Source: an uncultured Lachnospiraceae bacterium (lineage in GTDB: Bacteria; Bacillota_A; Clostridia; Lachnospirales; Lachnospiraceae). From it: a stretch of DNA of 8,376 bases. Of the stretch, positions 1 through 6,671 are shown one piece after another. A program made the translations under genes and the position numbers. The first letter of the stretch is position 1; each line of letters begins with the position of its first letter. The notes beneath the pieces were generated by a model, which made no database searches, was not told the origin of the DNA, and worked only from the letters and a program-made list of their open reading frames with translations. The stretch is taken from positions 2,877 to 11,252 of the forward strand of contig CAJUFW010000114.1 in assembly GCA_910585655.1 (NCBI GenBank), written 5' to 3'.

Positions 1-32
1 CACTCTTTCCCTACACGACGCTCTTCCGATCT
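1..32 (+). other. Illumina TruSeq adapter remnant (sequencing artefact)
   Basis: The first 32 bases reproduce the Illumina TruSeq read-1 adapter/primer, lacking only its first base and ending in the diagnostic CTCTTCCGATCT. The cysK reading frame on the minus strand is biological up to base 33 and then runs into this adapter. This is untrimmed library sequence at a contig end, not part of the genome. Anything read across the 32/33 junction is artificial. Confidence 0.97.
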
Positions 33-156
33 GGTTTAGATATTCCAGCTTGACCAGCAGCGTAGCCGCCAGATCAAGCGTTCGTTCCAGGTTGGTGACT
101 TCTACCAGCGGCGTGCGACCGATGAGATCTAAAGTGCCTTTATAAATATGTGACAT
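33..156 (-). CDS. cysK: Cysteine synthase (O-acetylserine sulfhydrylase), N-terminal 41 residues, truncated by contig end
   Basis: The ATG is at 156-154 on the minus strand, with the ribosome binding site AGGAGGGA about 6 nt upstream. The visible residues begin MSHIYKGTLDLIGRTPLVEV and continue to LVKLEYLN. The IYKGTLxLIGxTPLVE opening is typical of the PLP-dependent cysteine synthase family, which makes cysteine from O-acetylserine and sulfide in the cytoplasm. In that family LVKLE(Y/F)xN is followed at once by the PAGSVKDR segment carrying the PLP lysine. Here the sequence stops just before it and runs into adapter. The gene is therefore incomplete because the contig ends, not because it is a pseudogene. 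It lies 40 nt downstream of the HD-domain gene in the same direction, with no evident terminator between, so the two may share a transcript. A related beta-replacing enzyme such as CysM cannot be excluded from 41 residues. Confidence 0.88.
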
Positions 157-196
157 CCTGTTCCCTCCTGTAGCAACTTCTTTTTTATATAGTTTA

Positions 197-778
197 TTAT
201 ATCAGCATGGCGGCTGCTACATCCTTTTCACAGGATCGCATGGCATAGATCGTTTTCTGGATAAGATCGTCTAGCTCCCAGCCAAGCATTTCCGCCCCTT
301 TGGTGATAACCTCGCGGGAACAGCCTGCGGCAAAGCTGGTTGTTTTAAATTTTTTCTTTACGGATTTCGCCTCCATATCCTGTACGCTCTTGGAAGGACG
401 CATCAGAGCGGTAGCTCCAATCAGACCGGTCAGCTCGTCTACGGCGTACAGTACCTTTTCCATCTGGTGTTCTGGTATAATATCGACCGTCAAGCCATAA
501 GCGTGGCTGCAGATAGAGCGAATCATCTCTTCGCTAACGCCCGCTTCCTGCAGCAGATCCGGAGCCTTGATACAATGTTCCTCCGGAAATTGTTCAAAAT
601 CAATATCATGGAGCAGTCCTACAAGCCCCCAATAGATTTGATCTTCTCCGTAGCCAAGATCGACGGCGAACCACTTCATAACGCCTTCTAAGGTTAGGGC
701 ATGTTGAATATGGAAGGGTTCTATATTGTATTGGTGCAGCAGCGCCAGCGCATCCTCCCGTGTAATCGTTTCTTTCAT
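197..778 (-). CDS. HD-domain metal-dependent phosphohydrolase family protein
   Basis: This is a 193-residue soluble protein with the HD-superfamily metal-ligand pattern: His26, the His57-Asp58 doublet in LLHDIDFE, His92 in CSHAYG, and Asp114 in AVDELTGLIG. Members bind one or two divalent metals and hydrolyse phosphoester bonds, often in nucleotides; this substrate cannot be named from sequence. The family is commonly annotated as HDIG-domain or hydrolase protein in Clostridia. The frame is open to a TTG at 799, but the only good Shine-Dalgarno (GGGAGG, 8 nt before the ATG at 778) lies inside that extension, so 778 is the start. It is transcribed towards cysK (40-nt gap), probably from the extended -10 promoter at 812-820. 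It is divergent from the glycosyltransferase operon. No truncation or missing ligand is seen. Confidence 0.85.
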   Translation of the reverse strand: MKETITREDALALLHQYNIEPFHIQHALTLEGVMKWFAVDLGYGEDQIYWGLVGLLHDIDFEQFPEEHCIKAPDLLQEAGVSEEMIRSICSHAYGLTVDIIPEHQMEKVLYAVDELTGLIGATALMRPSKSVQDMEAKSVKKKFKTTSFAAGCSREVITKGAEMLGWELDDLIQKTIYAMRSCEKDVAAAMLI

Positions 779-811
779 GGTATAAGCCTCCCGTTTCAAT
801 TTTCTTTTTGC

Positions 812-820
812 ATTATACCA
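812..820 (-). promoter_or_regulatory. Extended -10 promoter for the HD-domain gene (and cysK)
   Basis: On the minus strand this reads TGG-TATAAT: a perfect -10 hexamer (812-817) with an adjacent TGN extension (818-820), about 35 nt upstream of the ATG. The -35 region at the usual distance is weak (TGGATT-like) and falls within the direct repeat at 832-852. This fits an extended -10 promoter that does not need a good -35, or one dependent on a regulator. Confidence 0.6.
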
Positions 821-831
821 GAGCTTGTATA

Positions 832-852
832 AAAAATCCAGTAAAAATCCAG
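832..852. repeat. Direct repeat AAAAATCCAG x2, 11-bp period, between divergent promoters
   Basis: AAAAATCCAG occurs at 832-841 and again at 843-852, with starts 11 bp apart, about one helical turn. It overlaps the -35 zone of the HD-gene promoter and lies just upstream of the -35 of the glycosyltransferase promoter. A tandem operator is possible, but no regulator is identified. Confidence 0.45.
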
Positions 853-859
853 GTTTCTT

Positions 860-888
860 TTGTCTGTTCTTTTCTATGAAAGTATGTT
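860..888 (+). promoter_or_regulatory. SigA-type promoter for the glycosyltransferase operon
   Basis: TTGTCT (860-865), a 17-bp spacer and TATGTT (883-888) match the consensus hexamers at four positions each. The predicted transcript starts near 895 and has a leader of about 70 nt before the ATG at 965. The call rests on consensus resemblance and position only. Confidence 0.5.
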
Positions 889-964
889 ATTCTTAATCTT
901 AGCATATGGATACCGACGTTAATGCCGTTTGAGGGAGATCCGTAAAAAAGGAGGGAATATAGGA

Positions 965-2167
965 ATGAAGCAGGTGGTCTTGCTGCAGGGTGGAATCGAG
1001 ACTCTGGAATTTTTTTCAAGGCAGATGGCGAAGGCTTTACAGGAGAGAGGGATTCCGGTTTTTTTGTTTACTCTGACAGACGAGCGAACCGAGATTCCGG
1101 ATTTGGTACGTTTTCTGGCGGAACCGGGAGCCGAAACTATGCTGTTGACTTTTAATTTCCAGGGATTGGATCAGGAAGCCGTATGTTATGATGAAGCAGG
1201 GATATTGTTATGGAACCGCTATCAGGTGGAATGCCGCAATATTTTAGTCGATCATCCCTTTTATTACTTTAGGGAGCTTCAGACTTTGCCGGAGCGTTAT
1301 GTTCAGATTTGTATTGACGGATATCATGAGCGATATATGAGACGCTTTTACCCGGAAGTGACCCTGGGGACTACGACGCCGCTGGCGGGAACAAGGCTGA
1401 CGGAGGCAGCGTCGTCCGGAGCCGGGCGGACGGATACGAACGTCTGCCTCCCGATTGCAGACAGACCGCGGAAGCTGATTTTTACCGGAAATTATTCGCC
1501 TCCGGAGCATTTTGACCAGTATATTACCAGACTGGGATCGGAGTATGAGGCATTTTACAGGGAAATGATCAAAGAACTGTTTATTCATACGGAACGGAGT
1601 ATGGAGGACGTCTTTGAGGAATACCTGCTTCGGGAAATGGGAACACTTTCCAAAAAAGAACTGTGTGAAGGAATGAGCAATCTGATTTTTTTAGATTTGT
1701 ATGTTCGCTTTTATTTCCGAGGAGAGGTTGTAAAATGTCTGATAGACAATGGAATTCCAGTGGAAGTATATGGGCATGGCTGGGAAAAGTTGGTCTGTAA
1801 AAAGCCGGAAAATTTGATTCAGGGCGGTTTGCTGAATTCCAGGGAATGTCTGGAAAAAACAGCGGAGGCACAGCTTTCTTTGAATGTGATGCCTTGGTTT
1901 AAGCAAGGGGCGCATGACCGGATTTATAACGCGATGAGAAATGGCGCCGTTTGTATCAGTGATACCAGCGAATATTTACTCCGGCATGTACGGGATGGAC
2001 AGGAGTTGTTTTTTTATACTCTTCCAGAACTGGAAGCACTTCCGGAACGTGTGAGGAACTGGCAAAAAGATCCGTATTTATTACAGCAGGTTGCCGACCG
2101 GGCATTTGTCTGGGCAGAGGAACACGCCAACTGGAATCACTTTCTGGATCAAATTTGTGAAATTTAA
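965..2167 (+). CDS. CgeB-like family 1 glycosyltransferase
   Basis: This is a 400-residue protein with no signal peptide or membrane segment. The C-terminal half resembles the GT-B nucleotide-sugar-binding domain of CgeB-like/Glyco_trans_1_2 proteins. It has YGHGW (269-273) after a beta strand, then a segment near 300-345 with GAHDRIYNAMRNG (315-327) followed by AVCISD, the typical motif of this group, and a C-terminal helix ending in WNHFLDQI. The N-terminal half has a Rossmann-like opening (KQVVLLQGG) and the block DHPFYYF around residue 100, seen in Clostridia relatives. It probably transfers a sugar to a surface or cytoplasmic acceptor; donor and acceptor are unknown. The frame opens earlier at a TTG (929), but GGAGGG at 950-955, 9 nt before the ATG at 965, sets the start. 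It is the first gene of a three-gene operon, 23 nt before the DUF3783 gene. Confidence 0.78.
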   Translation: MKQVVLLQGGIETLEFFSRQMAKALQERGIPVFLFTLTDERTEIPDLVRFLAEPGAETMLLTFNFQGLDQEAVCYDEAGILLWNRYQVECRNILVDHPFYYFRELQTLPERYVQICIDGYHERYMRRFYPEVTLGTTTPLAGTRLTEAASSGAGRTDTNVCLPIADRPRKLIFTGNYSPPEHFDQYITRLGSEYEAFYREMIKELFIHTERSMEDVFEEYLLREMGTLSKKELCEGMSNLIFLDLYVRFYFRGEVVKCLIDNGIPVEVYGHGWEKLVCKKPENLIQGGLLNSRECLEKTAEAQLSLNVMPWFKQGAHDRIYNAMRNGAVCISDTSEYLLRHVRDGQELFFYTLPELEALPERVRNWQKDPYLLQQVADRAFVWAEEHANWNHFLDQICEI

Positions 2168-2190
2168 AAAAGAGAAGAAGAGGTGACGGA

Positions 2191-2607
2191 ATGAAGAAGG
2201 AAAAGGTATTGTTATATCAGCTTCGTGGGACGGAAACTGCCAGGAAGCTGCAGCCGGTTCTGCTCCGAATGGGAATTCGGGTGAAATGTGTAGAGCCGGA
2301 AGAGTATGGATTGCCGATCGGTGTTTTAGCCGGGTTAGAAAAGGATGCTGTGGAGCATAGTGTGGATAACGGGAGTGTCCCTGTGGAAATTTCTGCTCCG
2401 ATGATGATTATGTGTGGATTTTCGGGCAGCAGAGTGGACGAGCTTTTGCAGCAAATGAAGCGGGCAGGTGTTCCGCGTATTGATTTAAAAGCCATGCTGA
2501 CACCGACAAACCGTTATTGGACATCGGAGGAATTGTTTGGCGAGCTGCAAAAAGAGCATGAGATGATGCAGAATTTAAGAAAGCAAAAAACAGAGGAAGA
2601 AAAGTGA
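2191..2607 (+). CDS. DUF3783 domain-containing protein
   Basis: This is a 138-residue cytoplasmic protein. The C-terminal half matches the DUF3783 pattern: MMIMCGFSG, then a helix, then GVPRIDLKAMLTPTN, then a tryptophan-containing helix ending ELQKEHE. The N-terminal half (KVLLYQL start) looks like a small alpha/beta fold. The domain has no established function, and none is proposed. A GAGGTG ribosome binding site lies 5 nt before the ATG at 2191. It sits between the glycosyltransferase (23 nt upstream) and the dehydratase (18 nt downstream), so it is almost certainly co-transcribed with them. The last 25 residues are highly charged (KQKTEEEK end). Confidence 0.8.
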   Translation: MKKEKVLLYQLRGTETARKLQPVLLRMGIRVKCVEPEEYGLPIGVLAGLEKDAVEHSVDNGSVPVEISAPMMIMCGFSGSRVDELLQQMKRAGVPRIDLKAMLTPTNRYWTSEELFGELQKEHEMMQNLRKQKTEEEK

Positions 2608-2625
2608 CGAAAGGGGAACAATCAT

Positions 2626-4383
2626 ATGTCAGAAAAGTCAGAACTGATCAGTCAGAAAATGCGTCGTCTCTCTCCGGAGTTAGATCCTTTGCGGTTAGGA
2701 ACAGGTTGGTCAAAGGAGGATTTGGGGAAGCCGCAGATTTTTGTAGAAAGTACGTTTGGGGACAGTCATCCGGGTTCCGGGCATCTGGACAAACTGGTGC
2801 AGGCAGCTTGCGAGGGAATCGCCGAGGCAGGCGGTCATGGCGCGCGGTATTTTTGTACGGATATCTGCGATGGAGAGAGTCAGGGAACAGACGGTATCAA
2901 TTATTCGCTGGTCAGTCGGGAAATGATTGCCAATATGATAGAAATTCAAGCCAATGCCACACCGTTTGATGCAGGCGTGTATCTGGCAAGCTGCGACAAG
3001 GGACTGCCAGGCAATCTGATGGGGCTGGCAAGAGTCAATATTCCTTCGATCATAGTGACAGGCGGGACGATGGCTGCCGGACCGGATTTGCTGACGTTAG
3101 AGCAGTTAGGGATGTATTCGGCAAAATACGAGCGGGGCGAAATCGACGAAGCAAGGCTGAACTGGGCAAAGGAAAATGCTTGCCCAGGCTGTGGAGCCTG
3201 TTCGTTTATCGGTACGGCTTCGACGATGCAGATTATGGCGGAGGCGTTGGGACTGGCGCTGCCAGGGAGCGCCTTACTTCCTGCGGACAGTCCGGATTTA
3301 CTGGAATATGCCCGCCGGGCCGGAGCGCGTGCTGTACAGATGGTCTATGAAAAGCAGATGCTTCCAAGTGATATCGTGACATTGGAAAGCTTTGAAAATG
3401 CGATTCTTGTCCATGCGGCAGTATCGGGTTCCACCAACTGCCTGCTCCATTTACCGGCGATAGCGCATGAGTATGGAATTGAGATAAGCGGAGAGACGTT
3501 TGACCGTCTGCATCGGGGAGCGCGCTACTTGTTAGACGTACGCCCGACAGGACGGTGGCCTGCCGAATTTTTTTATTATGCAGGAGGCGTTCCGGCAATC
3601 ATGGAAGAACTTAAAAATGTGCTGCATCTGGATGTGAAAACCGTGACCGGAAAGACGCTGGGAGAAAATCTGGAAGAATTGAAACAGAATGGTTTTTATG
3701 AACGCTGCGAAAGCTGGTTAAAACAGGCGAATGAGCGTTGTCATACAACGCTTACCCGCCAGGACATCATCCGATCATGGGAGAACGCGCTTGGCACGGA
3801 TGGTTCGATTGCAATATTAAAAGGAAATCTGGCGCCAGAAGGAGCAGTTATCAAACATACCGCCTGCCCAAAGGAAATGTTTTCTGCCCTTCTTTCTGCC
3901 AGACCGTTTGACAGCGAAGAAGCATGTATCGACGCTGTGCTGCACCATAAGGTAAAGCCAGGGGATGCCGTTTTTATTCGTTATGAAGGACCGAAAGGCT
4001 CCGGAATGCCAGAAATGTTTTATACTTCCGAGGCGATTTCCTCAGATAAGGAGTTGGGACGCAGCATCGCCCTGATTACGGACGGACGTTTTTCGGGCGC
4101 CTCGACCGGTCCGGTGATTGGTCACTGCAGCCCGGAGGCGCAGGCAGGCGGACCGATTGCCCTGGTAGAAGAGGGCGATCTGATTGAGCTGGATATCGAG
4201 AAACGGCGTCTGGAAATTGTCGGCATAAAAGGTGAACGGAAGACGCCGGAGGAAATCGAAGCAGTGTTAGAGGAGCGGCGGAAAAACTGGAAGCCGAAGC
4301 CAGCGAAGTATCCGAGAGGGGTATTAAAGCTTTTTTCAGAGCTGGCAGTTTCTCCGATGAAGGGTGCCTGGATGGATATTTAG
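2626..4383 (+). CDS. IlvD/Edd-family iron-sulfur dehydratase (annotated as dihydroxy-acid dehydratase; substrate uncertain)
   Basis: This 585-residue protein is close to the family's usual length (about 560-620). Both family signatures are present: CDKGLPGNLMG (123-133), with the lysine that is carbamylated to bind Mg in the family, and LITDGRFSGAST (483-494), with the active-site serine region. Cluster ligands visible are Cys123 and Cys192 within CPGCGAC (186-192). The position occupied by Cys in [2Fe-2S] members (PCNxHL) reads PGSGHL (49-54), as in E. coli-type IlvD. Asp82 in CDG aligns with the Mg-binding DDG. The protein is divergent: CTDICDGESQGTDG (77-90) replaces the usual DDGIAMGHGG, and RPTGRWPAEFFYYAGG resembles sugar-acid dehydratases (arabonate/xylonate type) more than biosynthetic IlvD. 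It may make a 2-keto acid from valine/isoleucine precursors or a 2-keto-3-deoxy sugar acid. No other ilv gene is nearby. Ribosome binding site AAGGGG, ATG at 2626; last gene of the operon. Confidence 0.86.
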   Translation: MSEKSELISQKMRRLSPELDPLRLGTGWSKEDLGKPQIFVESTFGDSHPGSGHLDKLVQAACEGIAEAGGHGARYFCTDICDGESQGTDGINYSLVSREMIANMIEIQANATPFDAGVYLASCDKGLPGNLMGLARVNIPSIIVTGGTMAAGPDLLTLEQLGMYSAKYERGEIDEARLNWAKENACPGCGACSFIGTASTMQIMAEALGLALPGSALLPADSPDLLEYARRAGARAVQMVYEKQMLPSDIVTLESFENAILVHAAVSGSTNCLLHLPAIAHEYGIEISGETFDRLHRGARYLLDVRPTGRWPAEFFYYAGGVPAIMEELKNVLHLDVKTVTGKTLGENLEELKQNGFYERCESWLKQANERCHTTLTRQDIIRSWENALGTDGSIAILKGNLAPEGAVIKHTACPKEMFSALLSARPFDSEEACIDAVLHHKVKPGDAVFIRYEGPKGSGMPEMFYTSEAISSDKELGRSIALITDGRFSGASTGPVIGHCSPEAQAGGPIALVEEGDLIELDIEKRRLEIVGIKGERKTPEEIEAVLEERRKNWKPKPAKYPRGVLKLFSELAVSPMKGAWMDI

Positions 4384-5495
4384 ATGTCAAATTCTTTGGC
4401 TACCTCCACCAGCAAATCTCGAATGTGTAAATGCTGCGGACAGATCTGCTCACATTTGCCGCATTTGATACAGTCGCTGGCTTTACCGCCGTCCTTAGTG
4501 TGGATGTTGTTGTAGTAATAGTCGGTATTCCAGTTTTGGAACTGTTTTTTAGAATTCAGGCAGGCAAATAAATCCGGAATACGGATATGCTGCGGGCATT
4601 CCTCCATACAGTAACGGCAGGCGGTACAAGGAATCAGATTTTGAGAGCGGAAAATTTCACGAACCTGTTCTACCGCTGCTTGTTCTATATCGGAAAGGGG
4701 TTTAAAATCCTTCATGTAGCCAAGATTGTCCGTTAGCATTTGCAGGTTTCCCATGCCGGAAAGAACCATCTGGATACCGGAAAAGCCTGCGGCAAAGCGA
4801 ATGGCATAGCTGGCGTTGCTGCCGCCGTTCAGCTTGTCAAAGGCTGCCTGTGCTGCCGGTGGGAGTGTTACAAGGCTGCCGCCCTTGACCGGCTCCATTA
4901 CAATAACCGGTTTCCCATATTTTTGGCAAACCTCATAGCATTTGCGGCTTTCCACAGAAGGATCCTCATAGTCTACATAATTGAATTGAAGCTGAACGAC
5001 CTCAATCTGTGGGTATTCCTTTAAAATCTGTTCCAGTACGGCAGCTTTATCATGAAAGGAAATACCGAAGTGGCGGATTTTCCCTTCCTTTAGGAATTCC
5101 AGGGCTGTTTCATAGGCATGGCAGCGCTTGAACTTTGCAAAAATGCTGGCATCCTGAGCGTGCATCAAATAAAAGTCAAAGTATTTTACACCGCAGGCAG
5201 CAAGCTGGCTTTCAAAGAGCGGACGGATTTCCTGCTGGCTGTTGAAATGGTGAGTAGAAAGCTTATCGGTTAGAAGATAGCGTTCTCTGGGATAGCGGCT
5301 GGTCAGACAGGTACGCAGAGCCGGCTCGCTTTTTCCCTGGACATAACCGTGCGCCGTATCAAAATAACAAAAGCCGTTTTCTAAAAAAGTGTCTACCATT
5401 TGGCAAAAAAGCCCGGTGTCTACTTCCCCGTTTTCTAAGAGAGGCAGACGCATACAGCCAAAGCCGAATTTTTTAGACCCGAATAATGAATTCAT
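4380..5495 (-). CDS. Aldo/keto reductase with C-terminal two-[4Fe-4S] ferredoxin domain
   Basis: This is a 371-residue cytoplasmic oxidoreductase. Residues about 8-275 form the NADP-dependent aldo/keto reductase TIM barrel. It opens FGFGCMRLPLL and carries the catalytic tetrad Asp46 and Tyr51 (FDTAHGY), Lys78 (LLTDKL) and His112 (YLMHAQD). The C-terminus has two ferredoxin motifs, Cys290-x2-Cys293-x2-Cys296-x3-Cys300-Pro and Cys342-x2-Cys345-x2-Cys348-x3-Cys352-Pro, enough for two [4Fe-4S] clusters. This architecture is common in anaerobic Firmicutes; electrons could pass between NAD(P)H, a carbonyl substrate and ferredoxin. The substrate is unknown. The frame extends to 5588, but GGAAG about 7 nt before the ATG at 5495, and a promoter lying inside the extension, fix this start. 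The stop overlaps the convergent dehydratase stop by 4 nt. The LysR gene directly upstream is the likely regulator. Confidence 0.9.
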   Translation of the reverse strand: MNSLFGSKKFGFGCMRLPLLENGEVDTGLFCQMVDTFLENGFCYFDTAHGYVQGKSEPALRTCLTSRYPRERYLLTDKLSTHHFNSQQEIRPLFESQLAACGVKYFDFYLMHAQDASIFAKFKRCHAYETALEFLKEGKIRHFGISFHDKAAVLEQILKEYPQIEVVQLQFNYVDYEDPSVESRKCYEVCQKYGKPVIVMEPVKGGSLVTLPPAAQAAFDKLNGGSNASYAIRFAAGFSGIQMVLSGMGNLQMLTDNLGYMKDFKPLSDIEQAAVEQVREIFRSQNLIPCTACRYCMEECPQHIRIPDLFACLNSKKQFQNWNTDYYYNNIHTKDGGKASDCIKCGKCEQICPQHLHIRDLLVEVAKEFDI

Positions 5496-5535
5496 AAAAA
5501 TCTTCCTTTCCTGTTCCTGGTATCTTTTTAAATAT

Positions 5536-5565
5536 AGTATAGCAGAAAAGAAGATCTGGAAACAA
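5536..5565 (-). promoter_or_regulatory. Extended -10 promoter for the aldo/keto reductase gene
   Basis: On the minus strand this reads TTGTTT (5560-5565), an 18-bp spacer ending in TGC, then TATACT (5536-5541), giving a TGN-extended -10. The predicted start near 5529 leaves about 33 nt of leader before the ATG at 5495. It gives the reductase its own transcript, separate from lysR. Confidence 0.6.
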
Positions 5566-5594
5566 TTCGATTTTCTTGGATAATTCATTAGAAA

Positions 5595-5611
5595 AACTTA
5601 TAGGAACTTAT
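5595..5611. repeat. AACTTAT direct repeat with 10-bp spacing upstream of the reductase promoter
   Basis: AACTTAT occurs at 5595-5601 and 5605-5611, on the same face of the helix, spanning the lysR stop codon. Relative to the predicted reductase start (near 5529) this is about -66 to -82, close to where LysR-type activators usually bind (near -65). It is not a textbook T-N11-A dyad, so it is only a candidate site. Confidence 0.3.
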
Positions 5612-6486
5612 GAAAATTGTGCTTTCAGAAGAGTGGCAAATTCCTCAATAGACTCGTTGGTATGCTCCCGCTTCCAAAAAACACCATACTTTCGGTGAAT
5701 CAGGGAGCCGTTCCGCAGGAGCAGCAGATGGCATAAAGAGTCTCCCACAGAAGCCTGTACTTCTCCCTCAATCGGCAGAAAGCCTCTGCCGCTGACTACG
5801 AGCAGTCTTGCTTCCTCAATGTTTTCTGCAAAGAGAAATTCTCCCTGGATGCCGATAACCTCCCGGTAAAAAGTTTCCTCTGTTTTATGCTGTTTTTTCG
5901 GTGCCACCAGAATACAAGGAAGCTGTTTTAGATCGGAAAGTTCAATTCTTTCCTGCCCAGCAAAGGGACTGCGGGCGGATAATTCGACATAGCATGGACG
6001 GACAGCCAGGATCCAGTTTTGATATTCTTCATAAAAGGCACGGCGTTGGTCGTTTAACACCAGATCAATCCGTCCGGAAATCAGCTCTTTATAAAGCTCT
6101 TCGTGGGTGCCGTTAATAACATGAAGGGCAATTTCCGGATGGCGTCCTGTAAATTCGGCTAAGGTCTGTTGGAATTCGCGTCCGCCATAGCCCTGAAGAC
6201 AGCCTACATGGAGCTGTGGAACCTCCCTGCGGGCAATGCGAAGGGTTTCCGTACAAAGCTTGTCAAAATCTGCCGTTAAGATCAGGCTTTTCTCATAAAA
6301 GTGCTTTCCGGCAGCAGTCAGGGTAAAACGTCGGTTTTTACGTTCCAGAAGAGTGACCCCTAGTTGCTGTTCCAATACCTGTATTTGCTGGGAAATAGCA
6401 GATTGAGAAATATAACATTCATCAGCAGCTTCCGTAAAACTGCCGCAGCGGACAACTGCCTGGAAATAGTGGATTTGCTTGAGCAT
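5608..6486 (-). CDS. LysR-family transcriptional regulator
   Basis: This is a 292-residue protein of typical LysR length. Residues about 1-60 form the winged helix-turn-helix, with the hallmark sequence FTEAADECYISQSAISQQI, then LEQQLGVTLLER and LTAAGKHFY, followed by the linker helix. From about residue 90 it has a periplasmic-binding-protein-like effector domain (LHVGCLQGYGG, then ELISGRIDLVLND), which senses a small molecule that cannot be identified here. It acts in the cytoplasm as a DNA-binding tetramer. The ATG at 6486 follows AAAGGAGG with 6 nt spacing. The next gene in the same direction, 112 nt on, is the aldo/keto reductase, whose promoter region holds a repeat near the expected activator position. 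Control of that reductase is the simplest inference. The divergent ATPase gene is a second possible target. Confidence 0.92.
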   Translation of the reverse strand: MLKQIHYFQAVVRCGSFTEAADECYISQSAISQQIQVLEQQLGVTLLERKNRRFTLTAAGKHFYEKSLILTADFDKLCTETLRIARREVPQLHVGCLQGYGGREFQQTLAEFTGRHPEIALHVINGTHEELYKELISGRIDLVLNDQRRAFYEEYQNWILAVRPCYVELSARSPFAGQERIELSDLKQLPCILVAPKKQHKTEETFYREVIGIQGEFLFAENIEEARLLVVSGRGFLPIEGEVQASVGDSLCHLLLLRNGSLIHRKYGVFWKREHTNESIEEFATLLKAQFS

Positions 6487-6497
6487 GGGGTGCCTCC

Positions 6498-6533
6498 TTT
6501 ATCATAGTTGTATCAACGAATTTCTTTTATCAT
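6498..6533. promoter_or_regulatory. Candidate lysR operator: two TTTATCAT copies flanking a GTTG-TAT-CAAC dyad
   Basis: TTTATCAT occurs at 6498-6505 and 6526-6533, and the perfect dyad GTTG-TAT-CAAC (6507-6517) lies between them. The cluster spans the predicted lysR start site and leader. A third copy, inverted (ATGATAAA, 6606-6613), overlaps the -10 of the divergent ATPase promoter. The arrangement suits autoregulation, but no binding protein is shown. Confidence 0.35.
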
Positions 6534-6537
6534 TAGG

Positions 6538-6566
6538 ATAGTAGCGTATTCCTGATCTTTTGTCAA
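6538..6566 (-). promoter_or_regulatory. SigA-type promoter for lysR
   Basis: On the minus strand, a perfect TTGACA (6561-6566), a 17-bp spacer and TACTAT (6538-6543). The predicted start is near 6531, with a leader of about 45 nt before the ATG at 6486. This is the best consensus match in the window. Confidence 0.75.
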
Positions 6567-6587
6567 ATTATGCAGGGAAAAAATAGG

Positions 6588-6615
6588 TTGCTTTTGTTTT
6601 GGCATATGATAAAAT
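6588..6615 (+). promoter_or_regulatory. Probable promoter for the ATPase gene
   Basis: TTGCTT (6588-6593), a 16-bp spacer and TAAAAT (6610-6615), with a predicted leader of about 50 nt before the ATG at 6672. The spacer is slightly short. A 5/6 TTGTCA at 6560 has no good partner on this strand. Confidence 0.42.
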
Positions 6616-6671
6616 AAAAAAGAGATTTTCGAGGAGAGCAGAGATGCCTAGAAAAGCGGGAGGTGGAATAA

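Noticed and set aside
779..799. TTG-initiated 7-residue N-terminal extension of the HD-domain protein
   Set aside because: The extension contains the GGGAGG Shine-Dalgarno that serves the ATG at 778, and nothing suitable precedes the TTG.
929..964. TTG-initiated 12-residue extension of the glycosyltransferase
   Set aside because: GGAGGG at 950-955 lies inside it and is ideally placed for the ATG at 965.
3233..3598. Long antisense ORFs within the dehydratase, and similar ones within the glycosyltransferase
   Set aside because: They lie opposite strongly conserved coding sequence, lack ribosome binding sites and look like no known family.
5496..5588. 31-residue N-terminal extension of the aldo/keto reductase
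   Set aside because: It covers the extended -10 promoter and the ribosome binding site, and family members begin near the FGFGCMRLP strand.
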